Shown here in pieces: positions 8,436-16,271 of a DNA stretch of 64,000 nucleotides; position 1 is the stretch's first letter; each line of letters begins with the position of its first letter. The DNA is taken from assembly GCA_036266835.1 (NCBI GenBank), contig DATAXD010000040.1:99471-163470 (forward strand), in the 5' to 3' direction. Source of the DNA: Galbitalea sp036266835 (lineage in GTDB: Bacteria > Actinomycetota > Actinomycetes > Actinomycetales > Microbacteriaceae). Under the pieces are notes generated by a model. It was not told the DNA's origin, did not search any database, and saw nothing but the letters and a program-made list of their open reading frames with translations. The position numbers and the translations under genes are program-made.

Positions 8436-9278
8436 TTGGCCGAACTAGCTGAATCACCCTGGAAATCTTCGCCGGGTCTGCCTTGGGCCTACCATCCGAA
8501 CTTTAACCACCTTGTCCGACTGTTCGAAGCCCCACAGCACGAGGCAAAGATTGCCTCCTCTGGAAATTGGGCCAGTGCGCTCGACCTGTGGATTGCCGAT
8601 GAGCTGCGCGCTGCAGGCTTCCCGACTGATGAGGTCTGGCCGCGGCGCACCGCGCCAGCGGTGTTGCCTCGCGAGGTCGCTTTGTTGCTTGCCAATGCGC
8701 CGCCACCACTCCGGGCGGATTTGGAGAAGCTGATCGCACGCACGCCCGCGGTCGCCTCCAGAGATGCCCGTGTGCTTGGAAAGGCTTATGTGAAGCAGGT
8801 CGACGTCGTCATGGCGCAGTGGTCACGCGGGCCGGAACTAATGGTCTCGACCAAAACGATGATGTCGTCATTCCGAAAGAATCTGCCCAACAGATTCGAG
8901 GAAGCCTACGGCGACGCCGCAAACCTCCGGGGGAGGTATCCGCTTGCGTCTATTGGCTTTTTCTTCCTGATGCGCGCGTCGGTGCTCAATGAGGCAGGCA
9001 CCCTTCAACGCGCAATCGACATGCTCCGCAAGCTTCGTGACCCTGCAACCTACGATGCAACCGGCTTGCTGCTCGTGGATTACTCAGACGATCCAGAGTC
9101 TCTCGACCAACCACTCGTGCTCGAAGGCGAAGTACCAGCGGATCTACGATGCAGTCAATTCTTCGACTCCTTGATCGGGCGGGTGCTGAATATCGCACCG
9201 GTTGAAATGCACGTCGCGGTTCGAGAGAATCACGAAGGACACGAACTGCCGCTGTCTGAAATGCAGGGTTCGGAGTAG
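8436..9278 (+). CDS. Putative type II restriction endonuclease
   Basis: A 280-residue protein directly downstream of the methyltransferase (14-bp gap, TTG start with a GGAGG site). Position and size suggest the partner nuclease. A plausible active site is the strand ELMVSTK: Glu134, Ser138-Thr139-Lys140, with Asp123 before and Glu155/Glu156 after. An S-x-K followed about 15 residues later by Glu resembles the Cfr10I/NgoMIV variant of the PD-(D/E)xK fold, where the second acid has moved; this is inference from pattern only. A XamI-like family is another possibility. The recognition site cannot be deduced. Base composition matches the methylase and differs from the host genes on either side. 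Confidence 0.62.
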   Translation: MAELAESPWKSSPGLPWAYHPNFNHLVRLFEAPQHEAKIASSGNWASALDLWIADELRAAGFPTDEVWPRRTAPAVLPREVALLLANAPPPLRADLEKLIARTPAVASRDARVLGKAYVKQVDVVMAQWSRGPELMVSTKTMMSSFRKNLPNRFEEAYGDAANLRGRYPLASIGFFFLMRASVLNEAGTLQRAIDMLRKLRDPATYDATGLLLVDYSDDPESLDQPLVLEGEVPADLRCSQFFDSLIGRVLNIAPVEMHVAVRENHEGHELPLSEMQGSE

Positions 9279-9314
9279 GCGGCAAATTCACTTTCCAGCT
9301 ACTTGAGGAGAGAG

Positions 9315-10181
9315 ATGAAGACCAGGAAGATCCGCGACGTATCCGTTTCGGCAATCGGATTCGGCGGCATGCCGGTCTCGATCGAGGGTCGCCCCGACGA
9401 GGCCCAGGCGATCGCGACCATCCACGCCGCCCTCGACGTCGGCATCAACTTCATCGACACCGCAGACGCATATCGGATGCCTGGCGAGGGCTACTCCCAC
9501 AACGAACGGCTCATCGCGAAGGCACTGAAGAGCTATGGCTCAGACACGTCCAACGTGCTCGTCGCCACCAAAGGCGGCCACCTCCGCGATGAACCAGTGC
9601 CCCACGCGTGGCAAGTCAACGGCGATCCCCGCTACCTCAAGAAGGCCGTCGAGCAGTCGCTCAAGAATCTGGGCGTGGACGCGATCGGCCTGTACCAGTT
9701 TCACCGCCCGGATCCGACAGTCGACTACGCGGACTCGGTTGGTGCCATCCGCGACCTGCTCGACGCCGGCAAGATCCGGATGGCCGGAATCTCAAACGCG
9801 AATCCTGCACAGATCCTGCTCTCCCAGGAGATCCTCGACGACCGGCTGGCCTCGGTGCAGAACCAGTTCTCGCCGAAGTTCCGCTCGAGCGAGCCGGAGC
9901 TCGAGTTGTGCGCCGAACTCGGAATCGCCTTCCTTCCGTGGAGTCCTCTCGGCGGAATCGGCGGCGCCGCCGGGCTCGGCGAGCGGTTCGCACCGTTCAA
10001 GGAAGTTGCGGATGAGCTCGGTGTGAGCCCACAGGTGATCTGCCTGGCCTGGGAACTCGCGAAAGCACCAGTCGTCATCCCGATCCCGGGTTCATCGCGT
10101 CCGGAGACCATCCGTGACTCGGCCGCAGCGCCCGAGGTCGAACTGACCTCCGATCAACTGGCGCGCCTCGACGCGGCCTAG
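9315..10181 (+). CDS. Aldo/keto reductase
   Basis: A 288-residue NADPH-dependent oxidoreductase with a TIM-barrel fold. The catalytic tetrad is visible: Asp and Tyr in NFIDTADAY, Lys in VLVATKGG and His in LYQFHRPD. The cofactor-binding end has PIPGSSRPETIRDS. The ATG at 9315 follows a strong GAGGAGAG site. It resembles the actinobacterial subgroup that reduces small aldehydes or ketones; the substrate is not known. It is the first clearly host-like gene after the restriction-modification island. Confidence 0.88.
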   Translation: MKTRKIRDVSVSAIGFGGMPVSIEGRPDEAQAIATIHAALDVGINFIDTADAYRMPGEGYSHNERLIAKALKSYGSDTSNVLVATKGGHLRDEPVPHAWQVNGDPRYLKKAVEQSLKNLGVDAIGLYQFHRPDPTVDYADSVGAIRDLLDAGKIRMAGISNANPAQILLSQEILDDRLASVQNQFSPKFRSSEPELELCAELGIAFLPWSPLGGIGGAAGLGERFAPFKEVADELGVSPQVICLAWELAKAPVVIPIPGSSRPETIRDSAAAPEVELTSDQLARLDAA

Positions 10182-10200
10182 ATCGACGCCGCCCGGATCG

Positions 10201-10782
10201 TCAGGACCCCACCAGCTCCGCCGACACCAGCACGGGGACGGTTGACTTCAGGTAATACGCCCGGTAGTTCTTGCCCTTTTCGAAGGCGTCCACCTGCCTA
10301 CGTCCCTGAACGGGAAAATTCACGTCACCGATTCGCACCCGGAAGATGGTGTCCATCCCCGCCTGGTTGTCATCTCCGAAAGTCGAGACCTTCGGCTTCG
10401 CCGCGCCCTCGACGCTGGAGAGCGGCCCGGTCAAATTGCGGATCCCTCGGCGAGTGCGTGCGAAGGACGTGAACATGATCAGCGCGACCACGACGATCAC
10501 CACGACGATGATCCACGGTGGGACAGCGGATGAGCTCCCGGACTTCGCCGCGAGCGATTGCGGCAGGAAGATCGCCGCGATGACAATGAGAAACACAACC
10601 ACGACGACGATCATCACGTACATTCCCATGCGACTGGTTTTCTGTCCTTTGGTCATGCGCGCCGACTGGGTCGCGGACAGCCGACCCGCCCGGTTCTCCA
10701 CCAGATCGGCAGCGGTGAAGTCGAATGCCTTCTGGAGAGACTCGGCCGCGCCGAGTTCCCCGTACACTGTTTCGTCAGTCAT
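10201..10782 (-). CDS. Two-helix membrane protein of unknown function
   Basis: A 193-residue protein I do not recognise. A charged N-terminal region of about 50 residues is followed by two very hydrophobic Val/Ile-rich segments (about 55-78 and 88-108), then a soluble C-terminal part with an RVRIGDVNFPVQGRRQ strand pattern. The plan (two helices then a small beta-rich domain that reads like a quality or modulator domain) suggests a membrane-anchored cytoplasmic or extracytoplasmic sensor-like protein, but no function can be assigned. The ATG at 10782 is preferred: CACTAT lies 7 nt upstream, compatible with a leaderless start. Confidence 0.65.
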   Translation of the reverse strand: MTDETVYGELGAAESLQKAFDFTAADLVENRAGRLSATQSARMTKGQKTSRMGMYVMIVVVVVFLIVIAAIFLPQSLAAKSGSSSAVPPWIIVVVIVVVALIMFTSFARTRRGIRNLTGPLSSVEGAAKPKVSTFGDDNQAGMDTIFRVRIGDVNFPVQGRRQVDAFEKGKNYRAYYLKSTVPVLVSAELVGS

Positions 10783-10839
10783 GCCACTGATAGTGGCCGC
10801 GCGCGGGGGCCCCGTCAAGCACGGCAGTGAGACGACGAG

Positions 10840-11763
10840 TCAGCGTCCGGGCTCGAACCGGATGCCCGTTGCCGCTTCGGCCTGACGCCAGAACTCTGCA
10901 CCGAATTCCTCGCTGGCGCTGGATGCGACCGGCGCGAGCACCACCGGACGACCACGCACGCTGCGGTGAGGTCCATAGAACTCGCCGCCGCGGGCATCCG
11001 GATCAATGGCCGCTCGCACGATGGGCCAAGCGCCGGCGTCCTTGCCCTGCGAGATAATCGCCGAGAGCAAATCCAGCGCTGAAACTCGTCCATCGTTGAT
11101 CCCGACTCGACGCTCGGACAGCAGATCCACCGCGGAACCCGGATGTGCGAGCAGCGACTCGATGGCGCTCCCGGACGCCGTGAGCTTACGTTGCAGTTCG
11201 AAGGCGAAGGCGTGCATCGCGTGCTTCGAGAAGCCATAGGCGCGGAAGAAGTTGAATCGCCGGGTGCTCTGCAGGTCGGCCGAGTCGAGCTTCACCATCC
11301 GCGTTGCCATGCTGCCGAGGCTCACCACCCGAGCATCCGGCTTGAGTGACGGAAAAGCGAGTGCGGTCAGCGCATAGGGGCCGAATGCGTTCGAACCCAC
11401 AACATACTCGAGGCCGTCCTCGGTGACCTGCCGGCGACGTGAGCCCGAGGTCGCGCCCGCGTTGTTGATGAGCACATCGATCGGCCCAAGCGAAGCGATA
11501 CCCCTGGCCGCGAGCCGAATGGACGCGAGCGACGAGAGATCGAGCGGCACGAAATCCACCTCGGCGCCATCCGCACGACGACGAATGGATTCGGTGGCGA
11601 CCTCCGCTTTGCCGGCGGAGCGCGACGCGAGAATGATGCGGCCCCCCGCCCGCGCGAGTTGCTCGCTGACGAAGTAGCCGATTCCCGCGTTGCCTCCGGT
11701 GACGACAAAGGTCTTGCCGGTCTGTGCGGGAAGTCGCGCGGGATCCCAGTCCGGGCTACTCAC
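10840..11763 (-). CDS. Short-chain dehydrogenase/reductase (retinol dehydrogenase-like)
   Basis: A 307-residue SDR with a Rossmann fold. It has the NAD(P)-binding TGGNAGIG, the stabilising NNAG and the catalytic Tyr-x3-Lys in YGFSKHAM. The Arg-rich position after the second strand (ASRSAGKAEV) suggests NADP preference. It has the C-terminal length of the light-dependent-reductase/retinol-dehydrogenase branch. The start is a GTG at 11763, and the chorismate mutase gene ends only 8 bp upstream, so the two are probably one transcript driven from the mutase promoter. The substrate is unknown. Confidence 0.85.
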   Translation of the reverse strand: MSSPDWDPARLPAQTGKTFVVTGGNAGIGYFVSEQLARAGGRIILASRSAGKAEVATESIRRRADGAEVDFVPLDLSSLASIRLAARGIASLGPIDVLINNAGATSGSRRRQVTEDGLEYVVGSNAFGPYALTALAFPSLKPDARVVSLGSMATRMVKLDSADLQSTRRFNFFRAYGFSKHAMHAFAFELQRKLTASGSAIESLLAHPGSAVDLLSERRVGINDGRVSALDLLSAIISQGKDAGAWPIVRAAIDPDARGGEFYGPHRSVRGRPVVLAPVASSASEEFGAEFWRQAEAATGIRFEPGR

Positions 11764-11771
11764 GATCGGTG

Positions 11772-12116
11772 CTATTCACGGTCGGCTTGCGTGCTGATGC
11801 TGCCCGTACGCGCGATCTGCTCGTGGTGGTGGATGACCTCCGCCACCAGGAAGTTGAGGAACTTCTCGGCGAACGCCGGATCGAGCTGCGACTCCCCCGC
11901 CAGCACTCGGAGCCTCGCGATCTGCACCTTCTCGCGCTCCGGATCCGAAGGCGGCAGTCCGCCGCGCGCCTTGATCCGCCCCACCTGCTGGGTGAACTTG
12001 AAACGCTCCGCAAGCATGTGGATGATGGCGGCGTCGATGTTGTCGATGCTCAGGCGGATGGCGGTGAGCTCCGGCATCACATCCGGTGGGCCGTCCTCGG
12101 TGCGCGTCGGTTCCAT
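11772..12116 (-). CDS. Chorismate mutase, AroQ type
   Basis: A 114-residue monofunctional helical chorismate mutase that converts chorismate to prephenate for Phe and Tyr synthesis. The first helix carries the catalytic Arg (AIRLSIDNIDAAIIHMLAERF) and the Lys in VGRIKARGG, followed by PPSDPEREKVQIARLR typical of the actinobacterial AroQ subgroup. There is no signal peptide, so it acts in the cytoplasm. A leaderless -10 element lies 6 nt before the ATG. Confidence 0.9.
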   Translation of the reverse strand: MEPTRTEDGPPDVMPELTAIRLSIDNIDAAIIHMLAERFKFTQQVGRIKARGGLPPSDPEREKVQIARLRVLAGESQLDPAFAEKFLNFLVAEVIHHHEQIARTGSISTQADRE

Positions 12117-12122
12117 GAGTCG

Positions 12123-12128
12123 AATCTA
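12123..12128 (-). promoter_or_regulatory. Leaderless -10 element of the chorismate mutase gene
   Basis: On the minus strand TAGATT is followed by 6 nt and then the ATG at 12116, with no ribosome-binding site between them. Confidence 0.6.
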
Positions 12129-12146
12129 GTCGGTCGACCCCGCGTG

Positions 12147-12800
12147 CTACTTAGGCCCGGAACTCCGGTCGCGGTAACGCACGGGCGCGCCACCCCATGC
12201 CTTCAGCCTCGCCTGCAGACCGGCCCGCACCCCAGGCCATTCGTCGATGAGCACGGAGTAGATCGCGGTGTCTCGCCAGGTTCCATCCGCGCGGATGACG
12301 TCGCGACGGATGATGCCTTCGAACTGCGCGCCTACGCCCAGAATCGCCGCACGTGAACGCTCGTTGAGGATGTCCGTCTGGATCTTGACACGGCCGAAAC
12401 CCGAGTCAAACGCGAGACCGAGCATGAGGAGCTTCGCCTCCGGATTCACCTGAGTTCCCCAGACTCGGGGATCGAAGCCGGTCCAGCCGATGTGGGCGTG
12501 TTCACGCCTTTCATCGAAATCACCGAGAGTGGAAGCGCCGAGAACCACGCCGTCCAGTTCGCCACCGCGAGCACGAACGATGAACGGGTTGCCTGCCGAC
12601 CACTGGAAGTGCACCTTGCCCCACTCGACGAAGTCGTCGACATCGGCGAGGTAGCCCTTCGGGCCGCCACCGTAACCCTGCGCGTACACCTCCGGATGCC
12701 CGATCGCCGCGTGCAATTCGGGGAGAGCCTGCAACGTCATCGGCTCGAGACGTACGTATTCACCCTCGAGCGTCTGCGGTACCGGCCTGCGTGCGGTCAT
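12147..12800 (-). CDS. GNAT-family N-acetyltransferase (RimJ/RimL-like)
   Basis: A 217-residue acetyltransferase. The GNAT core is seen as ASTLGDFDERREHAHIGWTGF, then an acetyl-CoA loop region and TDILNERSRAAILGVGAQFEG, the typical RimJ/RimL ending in which Asn and the aligned Arg contact the substrate. Members acetylate protein N termini, antibiotics or small amines; the target here is unknown. Two ATGs, at 12806 and 12800, are possible; the second has CAAGAT 6 nt upstream and is preferred as leaderless. The gene is divergent from the mycothiol-type gene at 12840. Confidence 0.85.
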   Translation of the reverse strand: MTARRPVPQTLEGEYVRLEPMTLQALPELHAAIGHPEVYAQGYGGGPKGYLADVDDFVEWGKVHFQWSAGNPFIVRARGGELDGVVLGASTLGDFDERREHAHIGWTGFDPRVWGTQVNPEAKLLMLGLAFDSGFGRVKIQTDILNERSRAAILGVGAQFEGIIRRDVIRADGTWRDTAIYSVLIDEWPGVRAGLQARLKAWGGAPVRYRDRSSGPK

Positions 12801-12839
12801 TCGCATATCTTGCCACCGTTCAAGTGCCACGATGGACTC

Positions 12840-13448
12840 ATGACAAGCACGACCGACTTCGAAATCGCTGCTCACTCGTTTCTTGATCTCGTCGCGGAAG
12901 TCAGGCCCGCGCAATGGAACGAACCCGCACTCGGGGTGTGGGACGTCCGCAGCCTGGTCGGGCACACGGCCCGCGCCATTCTGACAGTGGAACAGCACCT
13001 GTCTGCGGATCCCGCGCCCGAGGTCACCGCCCCGGACGCCGAAACCTACTACACAGAGGTATTCAACGTGTACACCGACAACGACGCCATTGCGGCGCGC
13101 GGCGTCGAGGCGGGTAATGCTCTCACCGAAAACTCCGGGGCCGACTTCGAAGCGACGCTGGGCCGAGCGCTCCAGCTCATCAGGTCCAGCGGGCCCGATC
13201 GCATTGTCGCGATCGGTCCGATCGGCATCCCGCTCGGCGAATACCTGCGAACTCGCGTGTTCGAACTCGTCGTTCACAGCATGGACATCGCAAAGGCGAC
13301 GGGCCTTGGGCACGGCATGCCTGCCGATGTCGTCGCCAACGTTGCGGAGCTGGCGGCGCGGGTTGCTGTGCGAAAGGGCAACGGCGAAGACATCCTGTTC
13401 GCGCTCACCGGCCGGCGTCCGCTGCCGCCTCGGTACAGCATCCTTTAG
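12840..13448 (+). CDS. Maleylpyruvate isomerase-family / DinB-like protein
   Basis: A 202-residue four-helix-bundle protein of the mycothiol-dependent maleylpyruvate isomerase N-terminal type. The signature is at the first helices: WNEPALGVWDVRSLVGHTAR, with the conserved Trp and His; a second His lies in VFELVVHSMDIA. These positions bind a metal in the family, and many members act in mycothiol-dependent reactions in actinobacteria. The exact reaction is unknown. CACGAT lies 6 nt before the ATG and there is no Shine-Dalgarno sequence, so the transcript is probably leaderless. Confidence 0.8.
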   Translation: MTSTTDFEIAAHSFLDLVAEVRPAQWNEPALGVWDVRSLVGHTARAILTVEQHLSADPAPEVTAPDAETYYTEVFNVYTDNDAIAARGVEAGNALTENSGADFEATLGRALQLIRSSGPDRIVAIGPIGIPLGEYLRTRVFELVVHSMDIAKATGLGHGMPADVVANVAELAARVAVRKGNGEDILFALTGRRPLPPRYSIL

Positions 13449-13565
13449 ACCGGATCCCATAGTAAGCCAAGGCTCCCTTTCGCGGTCTTCGGGGCGAATC
13501 CGGGGCTCGGGACCTCGCCAAAATCCCAGTAACGATTACTCAGGCGCTCGAGTCGGGGGCCGCAA

Positions 13566-13571
13566 TACCCT
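13566..13571 (+). promoter_or_regulatory. Leaderless -10 element of the membrane protein gene at 13579
   Basis: TACCCT, then 7 nt, then ATG. It fixes the start at 13579 although the frame is open for far longer upstream. Confidence 0.55.
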
Positions 13572-13578
13572 TTCGCAC

Positions 13579-14262
13579 ATGACCTTCTACACTTCGCCGT
13601 CGACGCCGGTGGCCCCTGAGCCGTCCACCCCCAAACCTGTCAGTCTCAACAACCGCCCGATTGTGAAACTCCTGGCGTACGTTGTCGCCTGGTTCATCGT
13701 CTCAACCAGTCTCGCCCTCGCGGCCTACGCGGCGATCTCCGTCGGTGATGTCGGTGGCACCTGCGCGAGCGGCAATACCGCTTACGCCATCCAGACCCAA
13801 TGCCCGCAGCTCGCTGTCGATTTCCTGCCCTGGGTCATCTTTACCGGCCTGATCGGCGTGGCGCTTGCCGTCGTCCTTGCGGGCGGCATCGGCGTTCAGC
13901 TCCGCGTGTGGGCGTGGCCAGCGCTGTTCATCGGCGGCGGCGTGCTGTTCCTTCTCGCCGGCGGCGCGGTCGGATGGATCTGCGGAATCCTGTTCCTCGT
14001 GATGGGTCTCGTGCCGCTCGTGCTGGAGCTGAAGGCGAGCGTGCAGCGCGTGTTTCTTGGCAGTTTCAACATCTTCGGCCAGCAGTTCAAGGAGAGCCCG
14101 AAGGCGCAGCCCTCGTTCTCGTCGCGCAAGATGCCGAACCCTCCGGACGCCATCAAACCCGGCATCGGTGACTGGGCGATCGCCTACCTCGGCTTCCTGG
14201 TGCCCGCGATCGCCGGCCTTTACCTGGCGACCGCGTGGGTCGCTGCGCTGGGTGGCGTCTAA
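13579..14262 (+). CDS. Polytopic membrane protein of unknown function
   Basis: A 227-residue protein with about four membrane segments (roughly 28-52, 75-98, 105-140 as one or two helices, and 200-225). A Pro/Thr-rich cytoplasmic N terminus precedes the first helix, and a soluble loop of about 45 residues with GSFNIFGQQFKESPKAQ lies before the last. Two Cys in the first extracytoplasmic loop (GGTCASGN and IQTQCPQL) could form a disulfide. I recognise no family. Its 3' end nearly meets purA (14 bp), which runs the other way. Confidence 0.65.
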   Translation: MTFYTSPSTPVAPEPSTPKPVSLNNRPIVKLLAYVVAWFIVSTSLALAAYAAISVGDVGGTCASGNTAYAIQTQCPQLAVDFLPWVIFTGLIGVALAVVLAGGIGVQLRVWAWPALFIGGGVLFLLAGGAVGWICGILFLVMGLVPLVLELKASVQRVFLGSFNIFGQQFKESPKAQPSFSSRKMPNPPDAIKPGIGDWAIAYLGFLVPAIAGLYLATAWVAALGGV

Positions 14263-14276
14263 CGCGTTCCTGCCGC

Positions 14277-15563
14277 TCAGGCGAGCAGGTCGTGGCGAAC
14301 CACGATGGCCTCGCGGTCGGCTCCGACGCCGATCGCTGAGATCCGCGAGCCGCTGATCGCCTCCACGCCGAGCACGTACTTCTGCGCGTTTACCGGCAGC
14401 TCCTCGAAGGTGCGCGCACCGGAAATGTCTTCGCTCCAGCCGGCGTAGTTCTCGTAAATCGGCAGGGCGTGGTGGTAGTCCGTCTGCGAGACCGGGATCT
14501 CGTCGATTCGCACGCCGTCGACCTCGTACGCGACACACACCGGAATCTGCTTGAGTCCCGTCAGGACGTCGAGTTTCGTCATGACGAAATCGGTGATGCC
14601 GTTGATGCGCGCGGCGTAGCGTGCAACGGGAGCGTCGTACCAGCCGGTGCGCCGTGGGCGACCCGTCGTGGTGCCGAACTCGAAGCCCTTGGCACGCAGC
14701 CACTCGCCCGACTCGTCGTTCAGCTCGGTGGGGAACGGTCCCGCGCCGACCCGCGTCGTGTACGCCTTGACGATGCCGATCACCCGGTCGATGCGCATTG
14801 GTCCGATGCCCGATCCGGTCGCCGCACCGCCAGCCGTGGAATTGGATGACGTAACGAACGGATACGTGCCGTGGTCAACATCCAGCATGGTCGCCTGGCC
14901 ACCCTCGAATACGACAGTCTTGCCGTCGTCGAGCGCGCGGTTGAGAAGCAGTCCGGTGTCCGCGACCATCGGCCGCAGCCGGTCGGCGTACGACAGCAGG
15001 TCCTCGACGACCTCGTCCACCGAAATCGCCCTGCGGTTGTAGACCTTCACGAGCAGGTGATTTTTCTGGTGAAGGGCACCCTCGACCTTCTGGCGAAGAA
15101 TGTTTGCGTCGAACAGGTCCTGGATGCGGATGCCGATCCGGTTGATCTTGTCGGCATACGACGGTCCGATGCCGCGCCCGGTGGTACCGATCTGACGACT
15201 GCCCAGGAAGCGCTCGGTGACCTTGTCTAGTGTGCGGTGGTACTGGGTGATGACGTGGGCGTTCGCGCTGACAACGAGCTGTGAAGTGTCGACACCGCGA
15301 GCGTTCAACGCGTCGAGCTCATCGAACAGCACTTCGGGATCGATAACCACGCCATTCGCGATGACCGGAACGACCCCCTCCGTCAGGATGCCGCTCGGCA
15401 GCAGGTGCAGTGCATACTTCTCGTCGCCGACGACAACGGTGTGGCCGGCATTGTTGCCGCCGTTGAATTTGACCACGTAGTCGATGCGACTGCCGAGCAG
15501 GTCGGTGGCCTTGCCCTTGCCCTCATCGCCCCACTGGGCGCCGATGATTACGACAGCTGGCAT
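14277..15563 (-). CDS. purA: Adenylosuccinate synthetase
   Basis: A 428-residue enzyme, the normal length, that joins IMP and aspartate with GTP to give adenylosuccinate, the first committed step to AMP. The N-terminal P-loop is GAQWGDEGKGKATDLL, with FNGGNNAGHTV after it. IMP-binding GTTGRGIGPSYADK, the ATMLDVDHGTYPFVTSSN region and the GTP-binding end (KLDVLTGLKQIPVC) are all present. The ATG at 15563 follows GAGGGAGA, an ordinary leadered start. It sits far from the other purine genes, as is usual in actinobacteria. Confidence 0.97.
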   Translation of the reverse strand: MPAVVIIGAQWGDEGKGKATDLLGSRIDYVVKFNGGNNAGHTVVVGDEKYALHLLPSGILTEGVVPVIANGVVIDPEVLFDELDALNARGVDTSQLVVSANAHVITQYHRTLDKVTERFLGSRQIGTTGRGIGPSYADKINRIGIRIQDLFDANILRQKVEGALHQKNHLLVKVYNRRAISVDEVVEDLLSYADRLRPMVADTGLLLNRALDDGKTVVFEGGQATMLDVDHGTYPFVTSSNSTAGGAATGSGIGPMRIDRVIGIVKAYTTRVGAGPFPTELNDESGEWLRAKGFEFGTTTGRPRRTGWYDAPVARYAARINGITDFVMTKLDVLTGLKQIPVCVAYEVDGVRIDEIPVSQTDYHHALPIYENYAGWSEDISGARTFEELPVNAQKYVLGVEAISGSRISAIGVGADREAIVVRHDLLA

Positions 15564-15607
15564 GGCTTATCTCCCTCAAGAATTGGACGGGATTACACCC
15601 CATTCTA

Positions 15608-16237
15608 TTAGGCGTGCTGGGTCACCCAGGCGAACATTGCGATTGCTGCCGCGGCCGAGGCGTTGATGCTTCTGGTGGAGCCATACTGCGTGATCTCGAC
15701 GACGGCATCCGCGGCGGCGAGCGCTTCTTCGCTGAGTCCGGGGCCTTCCTGTCCGAATAGCAGGATGCACTTCACGGGCAGTTCGAACGACTCGATCGCG
15801 ACCGAGCCGGGAACGTTGTCGATCGCGATGATGGGCAGGGCGCTGGCGCTTGCCCAGTGTGCGAACTCCTCAACCGTCTCGTGGTGCAGAACGTGCTGGT
15901 AGCGGTCGGTTACCATGGCCCCGCGCTTGTTCCAGCGCTTGCGCCCGATCACGTGAACTGTCTCGGCGGCGAACGCGTTGGCGGTGCGCACGATCGAGCC
16001 GATGTTCATGTCGTGCTGCCAGTTCTCGATCGCGACGGCGAACGGATGACGGTGCCGGTCCAGGTCGGCGACGATCGCCTCGACACGCCAGTAGCGGTAT
16101 TTGTCGAGCACATTGCGCGAATCGCCGTGCGTGAGCAGCTCGGGGTCGTATTGCTCGTCGTCGGGCAACGCTCCGCGCCACGGCCCGACCCCGTTGGTCG
16201 TCAGCTCGTGGCTCGGGTTGGGCGTCGCGTCGGTCAC
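15608..16237 (-). CDS. SpoU/TrmH-family RNA 2'-O-methyltransferase
   Basis: A 209-residue SPOUT-fold methylase. The three family motifs are NWQHDMNIGSIVRTANAF (motif 1), LLFGQEGPGLS (motif 2) and YGSTRSINASAAAAIAM (motif 3), which form the trefoil knot binding S-adenosylmethionine. Targets in the family are ribose 2'-OH groups of tRNA or rRNA; the site here is unknown. The GTG at 16237 is chosen because TAGCGT lies 7 nt upstream. A possible 47-codon N-terminal extension would run into the divergent gene and is rejected. Confidence 0.88.
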   Translation of the reverse strand: MTDATPNPSHELTTNGVGPWRGALPDDEQYDPELLTHGDSRNVLDKYRYWRVEAIVADLDRHRHPFAVAIENWQHDMNIGSIVRTANAFAAETVHVIGRKRWNKRGAMVTDRYQHVLHHETVEEFAHWASASALPIIAIDNVPGSVAIESFELPVKCILLFGQEGPGLSEEALAAADAVVEITQYGSTRSINASAAAAIAMFAWVTQHA

Positions 16238-16244
16238 CCGTCCA

Positions 16245-16250
16245 ACGCTA
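16245..16250 (-). promoter_or_regulatory. Leaderless -10 element of the SpoU methylase gene
   Basis: Minus-strand TAGCGT, 7 nt, then GTG at 16237. It is back to back with the -10 of the divergent DNA methyltransferase gene, only 8 bp apart. Confidence 0.6.
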
Positions 16251-16258
16251 GCCGCTGT

Positions 16259-16264
16259 TAATCT
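16259..16264 (+). promoter_or_regulatory. Leaderless -10 element of the DNA methyltransferase gene
   Basis: TAATCT, 7 nt, then ATG at 16272. The two start codons in this divergent gap are 34 bp apart, too little for two leadered promoters. Confidence 0.6.
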
Positions 16265-16271
16265 TTCGATC

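Noticed and set aside
6778..9278. Prophage or transposon carrying the restriction genes
   Set aside because: No integrase, transposase or terminal repeats are seen at either edge; it looks like a bare two-gene insertion.
12801..13460. Upstream extension of the acetyltransferase frame (minus strand)
   Set aside because: The added residues overlap the divergent DinB-like gene and show no family features; the ATG at 12800 has a plausible -10.
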